A stretch of 18,116 nt of DNA from Hyphomicrobiales bacterium. Lineage in GTDB: Bacteria > Pseudomonadota > Alphaproteobacteria > Rhizobiales > Aestuariivirgaceae. The notes beneath the pieces are model-generated. The model was not told the origin of the DNA. It made no database searches and was given only the letters and a program-made list of their open reading frames with translations. The stretch is taken from assembly GCA_027031305.1 (NCBI GenBank), contig JALVRJ010000080.1, positions 1-18,116 on the forward strand, in the 5' to 3' direction. This document shows, in pieces, positions 9,333 to 16,104 of this stretch (position 1 is the stretch's first letter; each line of letters opens with the position of its first letter). The position numbers and the translations under genes were made by a program.

Positions 9333-10577
9333 CTACCTTGGAAGGTCGAGATCACCGGCAAGGGCATCGAGGCGAGCCAGCGCGTCCGGTTTGCCGGCGA
9401 AGGCCTGGCGCGCCTTGGCGAGGGCGGCCTTCGCCTTGTCCCGCTCACCCAACACCGCGCGGGCGCGAATGAGGCGTAACCAGCCGGAAAGGTCGCTTGG
9501 ATCTTCCTTCAGGCGCGCGTCGAGGCCTTCCACCATGTTGCGGATCATCTCCATGCGTTGCTGCGGGGACATGTCCCGCATGGCCTTCATGCGCTCGCGT
9601 ACGGCATCAGGCGAGGGGCCGGATCCGGCCCGCGCCATGCGCTTGGCGCTCGGCGTCTTGTCCGTGGATGACGGTTTGCCGGCCTGGGCGCGTATCTTCG
9701 CGACACCAGCCGTTTCGGGCTTCTTGCCCAATGCCTGCGCCAGACGGGCCACCTGTTGGGCTATGGTGGCGCGCGCGGGCACCTCGGGCGGCAGGTCGTC
9801 GAGCAGCTTTTTCAGTTTGGCGTAGGCGGCCTCGCGGCGACCGGCCTGCAAATCGGCCATGGCCAGGTAATAGCGGCTCATGGGATTGCCGGGCGCCAGC
9901 TCCAAGGCCTTGGAAAAGGCCTTTACAGCGGCGTCAGGAATGCGGCCCCGGGAGAAGCGCACAAGGGCCTCGGCATAAGCATTGTAGAGCTCGGCGGAGG
10001 GATCTTTCGTCAGGCGTATGACCTGACGCCAAGCCTCCACCGCCTTGTCCAGCCGGCCCATCTGTTCGTAGGCCGGGGCCAGCGCCAGCCAGCCGCGCAG
10101 TTCGTCGGGATTTTTCTGCAGGCGCTGCTCGGCGCGGCGCACCAGGGCGGCGAAGTCGTTGTTGCGGGCGGCATTGGCGAGGCGTTGCTTCAGGGGCATG
10201 TCCGGTCGGCCGGGCTGTCCCAACTGCAAGTAGAGAGACCAGGCCAGGGCCACCATGCCGACAGCGGCAACACTGGCCAGAACAACGGACTTGCCGCCGC
10301 CGGCCTCGAGTTGCTCCCGCGCCTTGCGGCGCGCGTCGTCGGCAGCGAGGATGCGACGGGCGATCTCGTTGCGCGCGCGCTCGGCCGCTTCCGGCTCGAT
10401 GGCCCCCAGCGCCAGTTCTTCCTCGAGTTCGCGCAACTGGTCGCGATAGATGGCCAGATCATACTCGGCACGTGCCAGAACGCGGCGTGGCCGGCGGAGA
10501 AGAGGCGCCAGCAGAAAAGCCAGCACCAGCAACGTCATTCCACCAGTCAGCAGCCAAAACAAGGAGGTCTCAGTCAT
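9333..10577 (-). CDS. ccmI: Cytochrome c maturation protein CcmI (CycH), TPR protein
   Basis: CcmI is the apocytochrome c chaperone of System I. It holds the C-terminal part of the apoprotein and delivers it to CcmF/CcmH. The 414-residue protein has a first transmembrane helix at about residues 7-27, a cytoplasmic leucine-zipper-like helical segment (about 35-90, EYDLAIYRDQLRELEEEL), and a second helix at about 97-118. A periplasmic domain with several TPR units follows from about 155 to 290. A linker rich in Lys, Pro and Ser (about 285-325) leads to a last helical repeat region. This is the usual CcmI layout. It is the first gene of the ccmI-E-F-H cluster. The ribosome binding site is weak (GGATGGG about 6 bp before the ATG). 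Confidence 0.93.
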   Translation of the reverse strand: MTETSLFWLLTGGMTLLVLAFLLAPLLRRPRRVLARAEYDLAIYRDQLRELEEELALGAIEPEAAERARNEIARRILAADDARRKAREQLEAGGGKSVVLASVAAVGMVALAWSLYLQLGQPGRPDMPLKQRLANAARNNDFAALVRRAEQRLQKNPDELRGWLALAPAYEQMGRLDKAVEAWRQVIRLTKDPSAELYNAYAEALVRFSRGRIPDAAVKAFSKALELAPGNPMSRYYLAMADLQAGRREAAYAKLKKLLDDLPPEVPARATIAQQVARLAQALGKKPETAGVAKIRAQAGKPSSTDKTPSAKRMARAGSGPSPDAVRERMKAMRDMSPQQRMEMIRNMVEGLDARLKEDPSDLSGWLRLIRARAVLGERDKAKAALAKARQAFAGKPDALARLDALAGDLDLPR

Positions 10578-10820
10578 GTGATACCCATCCCATCCTCACC
10601 GGGAACATCGGTCCGGAACCTCGTGGCCCATGGCGCCCACGTTCATTCGTCGACCATGACAAAACGCCGAGGCAGGCATGGCCGGCGGCAGCCCATGCAA
10701 GGCAAAAACTAAAGCATCGCATGACGAGCGGCAATTGGCGCGATATTACGCTTTCGTCATGATGACTCACCTCGCCATGAAAGCTGGAGAGCAGTGGGAA
10801 AGGACGCGATTTTCAACAAG
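10578..10820 (-). other. Upstream region of ccmI, no clear gene
   Basis: No convincing coding sequence lies here. The frames present are short, start with unrelated residues and have no ribosome binding site. The ccmI promoter should be here, because the terminator at 10821-10858 separates ccmI from the operon upstream. The best sigma70-like match on the minus strand is TTGCCG at 10729-10734 and TAGTTT at 10706-10711, spaced 17 bp. It matches poorly in the -10 box and would give a leader of about 120 nt. I rate it as weak. Confidence 0.3.
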
Positions 10821-10858
10821 AAGAAAGAGAGGACGCGGATCCTGTCGGATCCGCGTCC
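10821..10858 (-). terminator. Strong Rho-independent terminator (12-bp perfect stem)
   Basis: Bases 10831-10842 and 10847-10858 form a perfect 12-bp stem with a 4-base loop. On the minus strand it is followed by a pyrimidine-rich tail (TCTCTTTCTT) with T runs. The plus direction has no T-rich tail. It ends the candidate small RNA and can also end read-through transcripts of the PepSY-regulator-kinase operon, whose kinase has no hairpin of its own directly after its stop. It insulates ccmI downstream. Confidence 0.85.
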
Positions 10859-10964
10859 GTCCCGGCTTTGCGTGCCGCGACCGGGGGCAACCAGCAGCAC
10901 GCTTCGCCAGGTGATCATGCCATAATTCAGGCTGGCCTAATAGCCCAAACCCAACAACATGCGC
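10821..10964 (-). ncRNA. Candidate small RNA of about 140 nt
   Basis: This segment lies between a near-consensus sigma70 promoter (see the promoter entry) and a perfect 12-bp terminator, the layout of an independent trans-acting small RNA. The predicted transcript runs from about 10964 to the T-rich tail at about 10821. It contains local inverted repeats, for example GCGTGC with GCACGC in its middle. I looked for SRP RNA, tmRNA and tRNA hallmarks (the SRP GGAAG tetraloop region, a T-loop GGTTCGA) and saw none. I do not recognise the family. A TTG-started frame of 85 codons crosses the segment, but it runs through the terminator hairpin and lacks a ribosome binding site, so a protein is less likely. 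The location in the 3' flank of a two-component operon means it could also be a 3'UTR-type RNA. Confidence 0.6.
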
Positions 10965-10970
10965 AAGAGT

Positions 10971-10999
10971 GTTATCAAGGACTTGGCGAAAAGAGTCAA
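10971..10999 (-). promoter_or_regulatory. Sigma70-type promoter of the candidate small RNA
   Basis: On the minus strand, TTGACT at 10994-10999 (5 of 6 matches to the -35 consensus) and GATAAC at 10971-10976 (4 of 6 matches to -10) are separated by exactly 17 bp. The expected start of transcription is about 10964. It is the best promoter match I noticed in the window, and it points only at the terminator-ended segment, not at a protein gene. Confidence 0.65.
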
Positions 11000-11064
11000 C
11001 TATATGAAAATTCGGGTGATTCAAAGCATCATAATACCCCTTTCAGGAGCATTTCACGCACATT

Positions 11065-12468
11065 CTATTTCCGGGCTCCTTCCCCCGCGGGGGCGCGGGG
11101 CAAGCGCAACCGCACACGTAACCCCCCCAGTTCGGATGATTCCAATTCGATCGTTCCATGATACATGCCGGCCAGTTCCTTGACGATGGACAGGCCAAGG
11201 CCAGAACCGGATGATGTTTCGTCCAGCCTCTGGCCGCGGCGGAGGGCCCGTTCCCTTTCCTCCCCCGACAAGCCGGGCCCATCGTCCTCCACGACGATCT
11301 CGAGCATGTCGCCATCGGGCCGACAGGTCACGCGCACGGCCTCGCCACCATACTTGAAGGCGTTGTCCAGCAGGTTGCCCAGCATTTCCTCCAGGTCCTG
11401 CTTCTCGCCTCGAAAGACGTCATGTTCATCACATTGCAGGTCCACGCGCACGGCCTTGTCATGATAGATGCGCGCGAGGGCGTTGACGATGGGCGTGATG
11501 GTGTCGCGCACCGGCGTGGTCACGCCGAGGGTGCCGGCAAGGGCGGCGCGGCGGGCACGATCGAGGTAAAGGTCGATCTGCTCACGCATGTGGGTGGTCT
11601 GCTCTCGCAGCAGGCGCCCCAGTTCGTCATCGCGCGAGGCGGCCTCGTTCATCAGCACCGCAAGGGGGGTTTTCAGGGCATGGGCCAGGTTTCCCACCTG
11701 GGTGCGGGCACGTTCCAGAACATCACGGTTGGCGCGTATCAGCTGGTTGAGTTCCTGCACGACGGGGCGGATTTCATCGGGGAATTCACCAGTGAGATAC
11801 TTGCGCCGCCCCTCGCGCACCTCGGCAATTTCGTCATGCAGCAGGCGCAGGGGACGCAGGCCGAAACGCACTTGCAAGAAGATCGTGATGGCAAGGCCGG
11901 CGCCGAACAACAGGAACAGGACGATGACGAGATTGCCGAAGCGCGCGGCTTCATCGCGCAGTTGGCGGGCATCGCCGGCGATGATGATGGAATAATGGCG
12001 CTTCTCGCCAAAGAGGTCGAGACGCTGTTCGAGAATGCGCAAGGGCTTGCCATGTGGCCCCATCATTGTGACGCGAACCGCTCCGTCGGGATCGCGCGGC
12101 AACGCCTCGAACCAGTTCACGTCGAAACGTTTCTCGAGCAGTGAGGGGGAAGCGAGGATGGGGCCCGTGGCGGCGCCCGTGCGGGCGTCCATCGGAGTGA
12201 TTTGCCAATACCAGCCCGAAGCTGGCAACTGGAACAGCGGATCGGCAAGCTTGCGGGAAAGATAGATGCGCCCGTCTTCGGCCTGCTCGATGTTGGCCAG
12301 CAAGCCGTTCAGCAAGGCCTCCAGGCGAATGTCGAACTGGCGTTCGAGGGTGGCGCGGAACATCCAGAGCAAAAGGGCGCCGGCCACGACCAGCAGGACC
12401 ACCGCCGCCAGCAGCGAGGCCAGCACCAGGCGATTGGCCAGTGAACGGGTGAAGAAGCCGCGCAACAT
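11065..12468 (-). CDS. PhoQ/FeuQ-like sensor histidine kinase
   Basis: This inner-membrane sensor kinase of about 467 residues is the partner of the regulator just upstream. The layout is: transmembrane helix 1 at about 14-36, a periplasmic sensor region (about 40-165), helix 2 at about 178-200, and a HAMP-like linker. The dimerisation domain has the phospho-accepting His263 in NLAHALKTPLAVL. The ATPase domain has an N box (NLLDNAFKYG), G1 (VEDDGPGL) and G2 (GSGLGLSIV). The start is uncertain. The ATG at 12468 fits the protein pattern, but TTG at 12483 has a better-placed G-rich site and begins only 3 bp after the regulator stop. Expression is probably coupled to the regulator. The proteins look most like the PhoPQ/FeuPQ group, which respond to envelope or ionic signals. 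The actual signal is not visible. Confidence 0.92.
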   Translation of the reverse strand: MLRGFFTRSLANRLVLASLLAAVVLLVVAGALLLWMFRATLERQFDIRLEALLNGLLANIEQAEDGRIYLSRKLADPLFQLPASGWYWQITPMDARTGAATGPILASPSLLEKRFDVNWFEALPRDPDGAVRVTMMGPHGKPLRILEQRLDLFGEKRHYSIIIAGDARQLRDEAARFGNLVIVLFLLFGAGLAITIFLQVRFGLRPLRLLHDEIAEVREGRRKYLTGEFPDEIRPVVQELNQLIRANRDVLERARTQVGNLAHALKTPLAVLMNEAASRDDELGRLLREQTTHMREQIDLYLDRARRAALAGTLGVTTPVRDTITPIVNALARIYHDKAVRVDLQCDEHDVFRGEKQDLEEMLGNLLDNAFKYGGEAVRVTCRPDGDMLEIVVEDDGPGLSGEERERALRRGQRLDETSSGSGLGLSIVKELAGMYHGTIELESSELGGLRVRLRLPRAPAGEGARK

Positions 12469-12486
12469 CCGCCCTCGCACCAATGC

Positions 12487-13155
12487 CTATTCCCCGCCGG
12501 GTGGAGACAGGCGGTAACCCAGCCCCCGCACGGTTTGCAGCATGTCCTTGCCGATCTTCTTGCGCACGCGGCCGACCATGACCTCGATCGTGTTGGAATC
12601 GCGATCGAAGTCCTGATCGTAGAGATGCTCGGTCAGCCGGGTGCGCGAAACGACCTCGCCCTGATGGTGCATCAGGTAGGCCAGCAAGCGGTATTCCATC
12701 GGCGTGAGCCTGAGCGGCACGCCATCCTTGAACACGCGCGCGCCGGCGGTATCCAGCACCAACGGGCCACAGGTGATCTCGCTGCTGGCATGGCCGGAGG
12801 CGCGGCGTATGAGGGCGCGCAGGCGGGCCAGCAATTCGGCCATGTGGAAGGGCTTGGCCACGTAGTCGTCGGCACCGGCGTCGAAGCCGGCCACCTTGTC
12901 GCTCCAACGGTCGCGCGCGGTGAGAATGAGCACCGGCATGTCGCGCCCGGCGGCGCGCCATTCGCGGAGTACGGTCACGCCGTCCTTGAGAGGCAGGCCA
13001 AGATCGAGGATAACGGCGTCATAGGGCTCGGTGTCGCCAAGGAAATGGCCTTCCTCACCGTCCAGCGCCGTGTCGACGGCATAGCCGGCCTGTTCCAGCG
13101 CCTCGCACAGTTGCCTGTTCAGCTCCCGGTCGTCTTCCACCACCAGAATGCGCAT
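12487..13155 (-). CDS. OmpR/PhoP-family response regulator
   Basis: This two-domain regulator of 222 residues is typical for the OmpR family. The receiver domain keeps the acidic pair Asp8/Asp9, the phospho-accepting Asp51 (AVILDLGLP), Thr79 and Lys101 (DDYVAKPF). The segment TARDRWSDKVAGFDAGADDYVAKPFH is very close in pattern to PhoP. A winged-helix DNA-binding domain fills about residues 126-217 and ends VRGLGYRL. The start at 13155 is supported by AAGGAG 7 bp before the ATG. The long upstream extension of this frame overlaps the PepSY gene and is not real. Phosphorylation by the kinase downstream should drive dimer binding to direct repeats. A candidate site, three TTCATG repeats, lies upstream of the first gene of this operon. 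Confidence 0.95.
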   Translation of the reverse strand: MRILVVEDDRELNRQLCEALEQAGYAVDTALDGEEGHFLGDTEPYDAVILDLGLPLKDGVTVLREWRAAGRDMPVLILTARDRWSDKVAGFDAGADDYVAKPFHMAELLARLRALIRRASGHASSEITCGPLVLDTAGARVFKDGVPLRLTPMEYRLLAYLMHHQGEVVSRTRLTEHLYDQDFDRDSNTIEVMVGRVRKKIGKDMLQTVRGLGYRLSPPGGE

Positions 13156-13223
13156 GATCGGGCTCCTTCGTTCCGTCAAGGATACCATGTTCGGCCGGGG
13201 ATTCTCGAGCCTTTGCGAGATCT

Positions 13224-13736
13224 TCAACGAAGCACCTTGCCGGTCACGGCGTCCACCAGCACCTGTTCCACCCGGCTGCCCGACCTGACCCTGACGACGT
13301 AAACCGGCCTGTCGCGACGCAACAACCGCACGGAAAGGCCGATGGCGTCCGGCCAGCGACGCAAGGCGCGCTTGAGGGCTTGTGACGGAGAAAGGCGCAC
13401 CCCGGAACCGCCATTGCCCCCGGCACGTTTCCCGCGCCCACGGCCGGCCTTTGGACGAGGAGGGCGGTAACCGCGCAAACGTGGGGGCAAGGGGCGGCGT
13501 GGGCGCAGGATGCGCGGAGGTGATGGCGTGTAATATTGTGCCGAGAAGACCGGGCCATTTTCGGCGGCATGACTGTCTGAAAGGGTGTGCCAATGGGAGT
13601 CGAGCCCCGGGAGGGCAAAGGTGACGGAGGTGGGCCACAGCAAGATCACGAACGACAGGATTGTCACGGCCCACGCACGCGGAGCGTGGACACGGCACCG
13701 AGAATTCCACAACATGTGTTTTTCATCTGGCAACAT
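13224..13736 (-). CDS. Secreted PepSY-domain protein
   Basis: This is a small exported protein of about 170 residues. A hydrophobic signal-like segment lies at about residues 21-40 (WAVTILSFVILLWPTSVTFA), probably cut near ALPG. A low-complexity basic, Pro/Arg/Gly-rich linker follows at about 72-112. The C-terminal PepSY domain (about 114-170) has the typical beta-strand pattern ending VEQVLVDAVTGKVLR. PepSY domains are often found beside PhoP-like two-component systems, where they may bind or inhibit envelope partners; that role here is inference. The gene is 68 bp before the response regulator on the same strand and probably leads the operon. The start is uncertain: ATG codons at 13736 and 13715 both leave the signal segment intact and neither has a clear ribosome binding site. 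Confidence 0.78.
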   Translation of the reverse strand: MLPDEKHMLWNSRCRVHAPRAWAVTILSFVILLWPTSVTFALPGLDSHWHTLSDSHAAENGPVFSAQYYTPSPPRILRPRRPLPPRLRGYRPPRPKAGRGRGKRAGGNGGSGVRLSPSQALKRALRRWPDAIGLSVRLLRRDRPVYVVRVRSGSRVEQVLVDAVTGKVLR

Positions 13737-13857
13737 GCGTGTCCGTTTGCCCGTGCTGTAGCCACCCCGCGAATGGTGCTGGCGAGGCCATCTTGCCGGG
13801 AGTGAAGAGGTGCAAGACCCTGGGGGAGAAGTCATCCGGCATGTCCATCGTCGCCGG

Positions 13858-13891
13858 ATTTATGCATGAACAGGCATGAATGTCACATGAA
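13858..13891 (-). promoter_or_regulatory. Three TTCATG direct repeats over a likely promoter of the PepSY-regulator-kinase operon
   Basis: On the minus strand, TTCATG occurs at 13886-13891, 13875-13880 and 13865-13870, spaced 11 and 10 bp, about one helical turn. OmpR/PhoB-family dimers bind this kind of spaced direct repeat. A sigma70-like pair overlaps it: GTGACA at 13881-13886 and CATAAA at 13859-13864, 16 bp apart. Transcription would start near 13852, about 115 bp before the PepSY start. Autoregulation by the neighbouring regulator is inference. Confidence 0.5.
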
Positions 13892-13963
13892 TGGATGGGT
13901 TGATTTTCCCTCATGTTGGCTGATTGAAGGCGCGAACGCGGAACACGCGCGAGGGAAACGGCG

Positions 13964-14404
13964 TCAGGAAGCGCGGAAAGAGCGTGCCACCTTCTCCAGC
14001 GTCCGTCCGCCGATGTAGCCGCCGATGGCGATGTTGACGGTGGTCATGATCCAGCCGAGCAGGGTGTCGCCAATGCGCACCGGCGGGGCGCCGAACCAGT
14101 CCACGGCGATGGGCAGGATGAGGCCATAGAAGACAATGACGGCGGCGAAGGTGACGGCGACCAGCGGTCGCCAGGTGCGTTGCAGCCAGCTTTCGCCACG
14201 CAACTCGGCGACGATGACGTCGCGGCGAGCCTCAATTTCCGTGGTGGCGAGGAGCGCCAATTCGGCGGCAATGGCGCGTTTCAATTCGGCTTCCATGGCG
14301 GCCCTGTCCAGCCTCGCCTTCTGCACGCGCTCGATGACGGCCAGCACTTCCTTCACCAGCGGGCCGGTGAAAATGCTCGCCAGCAGTCCCGCAATGCCGC
14401 TCAT
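13964..14404 (-). CDS. GTA-type 3TM holin
   Basis: This phage-type holin has 146 residues. Its N-terminal half is an amphipathic helix region (a hydrophobic start at about 3-24, then a charged helix about 28-72). The C-terminal half carries hydrophobic segments at about 81-101 and 111-133, and the WLQRTWRPLVAVTF stretch is typical of the GTA 3TM holin family (PF11351). Holins open the inner membrane so that the endolysin can reach peptidoglycan. The start ATG at 14404 overlaps the stop of the preceding gene in an ATGA, which indicates translational coupling. A longer frame reaching 14605 reads another phase of the neighbour and is not used. It is the last gene of the phage-like block, with no clear terminator after it. 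Confidence 0.85.
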   Translation of the reverse strand: MSGIAGLLASIFTGPLVKEVLAVIERVQKARLDRAAMEAELKRAIAAELALLATTEIEARRDVIVAELRGESWLQRTWRPLVAVTFAAVIVFYGLILPIAVDWFGAPPVRIGDTLLGWIMTTVNIAIGGYIGGRTLEKVARSFRAS

Positions 14405-14706
14405 CGCGGGCCTCCCGGCTGCCGGTTCAGCAGCAGCCTGTCGAGCTTGGCCTCGATGCGCCTGGAGGCGGCCTCGATGCGATCCAGCCGCTGATATACC
14501 GCATTCTGGTTGGCTTCCAGGCGCACGATCCTGTTCTGGTTGTGACGCGCCTCGTCCAGCCGCCGCTCCAGCACCTCCACGCGGGCGGAGATGGACGCCG
14601 CCCACCAGACGATGCCGATGGTCTGCATGATGATGGTGACGATGAGCGCCACCGGCACGCGCCTGTCCAGGTGCCAGTGGCGCTCGCTCTCAATATTCCT
14701 GCTCAT
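14401..14706 (-). CDS. Small one-TM coiled-coil membrane protein of the lysis cassette, spanin-like
   Basis: This is a 101-residue protein with a basic N-terminus, one transmembrane helix at about residues 17-38 (VPVALIVTIIMQTIGIVWWAA) and a long charged helix at about 40-95 with heptad-like spacing. That layout, cytoplasmic N-terminus, one helix and a periplasmic coiled coil, is the layout of an i-spanin (Rz-like). I see no lipobox partner gene, so the spanin role is inference. It could equally be a structural or regulatory phage membrane protein. It overlaps its upstream neighbour by 17 bp and the holin by 4 bp. Confidence 0.72.
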   Translation of the reverse strand: MSRNIESERHWHLDRRVPVALIVTIIMQTIGIVWWAASISARVEVLERRLDEARHNQNRIVRLEANQNAVYQRLDRIEAASRRIEAKLDRLLLNRQPGGPR

Positions 14707-14902
14707 GCCGCTTCCTTCCGCCGATGGGGCTGGTGGTGATGACACGCAGCCAGGCAATGGCCAGCGCGATGGCCAGCAATATCCAGCCCTTGGCCGGGCC
14801 ATCCGGCACGATGCTGGCCCAGTCGGCGGCCTCGAGCACGCCGACGGTTGCAACCAGCAGCGCGAACAGCACCGTGCGCCAGCCCTTAAGATGCTCAAGC
14901 AT
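14690..14902 (-). CDS. Small two-TM phage membrane protein, holin-like
   Basis: The protein has 70 residues with two hydrophobic segments, about residues 8-25 and 36-53, joined by a short turn containing Asp, Pro and Lys. The C-terminus is basic and charged. Size and topology fit a class II holin or antiholin, but I cannot name the family. The ATG at 14902 was chosen because the longer frame (to 14956) overlaps the endolysin gene deeply. With this start the overlap with the endolysin stop is 8 bp. It sits between the endolysin and the spanin-like gene. Confidence 0.7.
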   Translation of the reverse strand: MLEHLKGWRTVLFALLVATVGVLEAADWASIVPDGPAKGWILLAIALAIAWLRVITTSPIGGRKRHEQEY

Positions 14903-15719
14903 CACCCGATTCCTCCTGCCGTTGCGCCAAGCGCCAGAGAAGCCAGCCAGCGGCAATGGCCAGCATCACACCGCCCAATACCAGCACGGCAGGAAGCACG
15001 GCCTGGTGCCAGACGGCCACGGCCAGATTGGCCGCGGCCACCAAAAAGGCCGCCCAGGCGGCGGCCAGTCCGGGACGTTCGTGCGGTCGTTGCGTCGGTG
15101 GCGCCTTGGCCAATGGTTCCGGTACCAGCGCGGCGCGCAGGGCACGCTCGAAAGCCATGGCATGACGAGCGATGCGGCGTGCCCTGTCCAGGCCATTGAC
15201 CACGCGGCGGGCGGCCACGTAGCGCGCGCGGCGCCCGGGGCGGATGTAATCGGCCAGCTTATGGCCGGTGAACCAGCCCTCGATCATGCCACGGAACAGA
15301 ATGTGGGCTGCGACGTGGGGCCTCAACGCCAATTCCGGGTCGCTCAGCAAATCAAGACCCAGCTTGCGCGAGGCGAGTGCGTAATTGCGCCGGCCGGTGA
15401 TCTGCACGTAGCCCCTGCCCCGGTAGCGCCAGCCATCGTCTGGACGGATGTTGCCCAATTTGCGCCCCTTGCGGGTGCCCGGCTCGTATTTGCGGAAGTA
15501 GGAGCGGCGGCCCCGCTCGTGGATGGGCTGCATCTCGCCCCCGGTTTCGTGGCGGGCGGTGGCCAGCGCATAAGCCAGCCAGCGGATGTCATTGCTGGCA
15601 TGATGGCGCTCCCACACGTGCAGAAGGATGGTCAGGCCCTCGACCTGTTTCCGTGCCAGGCGGCCACCGAAAAGGCTGTCGCGCACGGCGTCGAAGAAGC
15701 GCTTGCGATCAATCTTCAT
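14895..15719 (-). CDS. GH19-type endolysin with a C-terminal transmembrane hairpin
   Basis: This peptidoglycan hydrolase of the glycoside hydrolase 19 (chitinase-like lysozyme) fold has 274 residues. Its catalytic domain covers about residues 5-195 and has the motif ARHETGG with the likely catalytic Glu58. It also has the stretch [19 protein letters not shown] (about 96-115), typical of phage GH19 endolysins. After a Pro-rich linker (about 199-216) come two adjacent hydrophobic segments at about 217-238 and 241-264, then a charged tail. Standard soluble GH19 endolysins lack such a hairpin, so this one is probably membrane-tethered or carries a built-in holin-like element. The start at 15719 overlaps the preceding gene by 11 bp. 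Confidence 0.9.
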   Translation of the reverse strand: MKIDRKRFFDAVRDSLFGGRLARKQVEGLTILLHVWERHHASNDIRWLAYALATARHETGGEMQPIHERGRRSYFRKYEPGTRKGRKLGNIRPDDGWRYRGRGYVQITGRRNYALASRKLGLDLLSDPELALRPHVAAHILFRGMIEGWFTGHKLADYIRPGRRARYVAARRVVNGLDRARRIARHAMAFERALRAALVPEPLAKAPPTQRPHERPGLAAAWAAFLVAAANLAVAVWHQAVLPAVLVLGGVMLAIAAGWLLWRLAQRQEESGDA

Positions 15720-16104
15720 GGTCACGCCCCCGCAACTTGCGCCAGCGGCGGCCACCAAAGACGCGCACCGCCAGCCAGACGAGCCACTTGCGCCAAGGGC
15801 GCACGCCGAGCACGCCCATGGCCTCGAAAAACACCGCGTCCGCCATCCTCCGCCGCGGCAGATAGCCGCTGGCATAAAGCCAATCATGCAGCACCGCGGC
15901 CTTGCCGTGCCTGCCCACCAGCGGCACCAACCAGCGGAAGCCGACCGGCACGGAGGCGAAGTCCGTCTCGAACCCCGCCGGCACGGTGATGCGCCGTCCG
16001 GAGCCCTTCGTCCCAACTTCATATGAAAACGCCCGCTCCAGCCGGAACGGGCGCTTTTCCTTTCGCGTCACCCGCACGATGAGCGGGCTGGTGAAACTGC
16101 TCAT
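15709..16104 (-). CDS. DUF1353 family phage protein
   Basis: The 131-residue protein matches the pattern of DUF1353 (PF07087), common in tailed phages and GTA-like clusters of unknown function. Conserved features seen are [10 protein letters not shown] at about 44-53, AVLHDWLY at about 70-77 and [11 protein letters not shown] at about 86-96. The acidic and His residues in these motifs could form a metal or catalytic site, but none is proven. The C-terminus is very basic. Its ATG at 16104 overlaps the stop of the upstream gene in an ATGA, so it is translationally coupled. Confidence 0.85.
   Translation of the reverse strand: MSSFTSPLIVRVTRKEKRPFRLERAFSYEVGTKGSGRRITVPAGFETDFASVPVGFRWLVPLVGRHGKAAVLHDWLYASGYLPRRRMADAVFFEAMGVLGVRPWRKWLVWLAVRVFGGRRWRKLRGRDHED

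Noticed and set aside
10767..11024. An 85-codon TTG-started minus frame across the candidate small RNA
   Set aside because: It has no ribosome binding site and reads through the terminator hairpin. Its start overlaps the promoter elements, so a noncoding transcript explains the segment better.
12487..13710. The 407-codon version of the response regulator
   Set aside because: The extra N-terminus overlaps the PepSY gene in another phase. A good ribosome binding site and the receiver domain both start at 13155.
13930..13963. A GC-rich inverted repeat after the holin stop as a terminator
   Set aside because: The stem is only about 5 bp with a long loop, and no T run follows.
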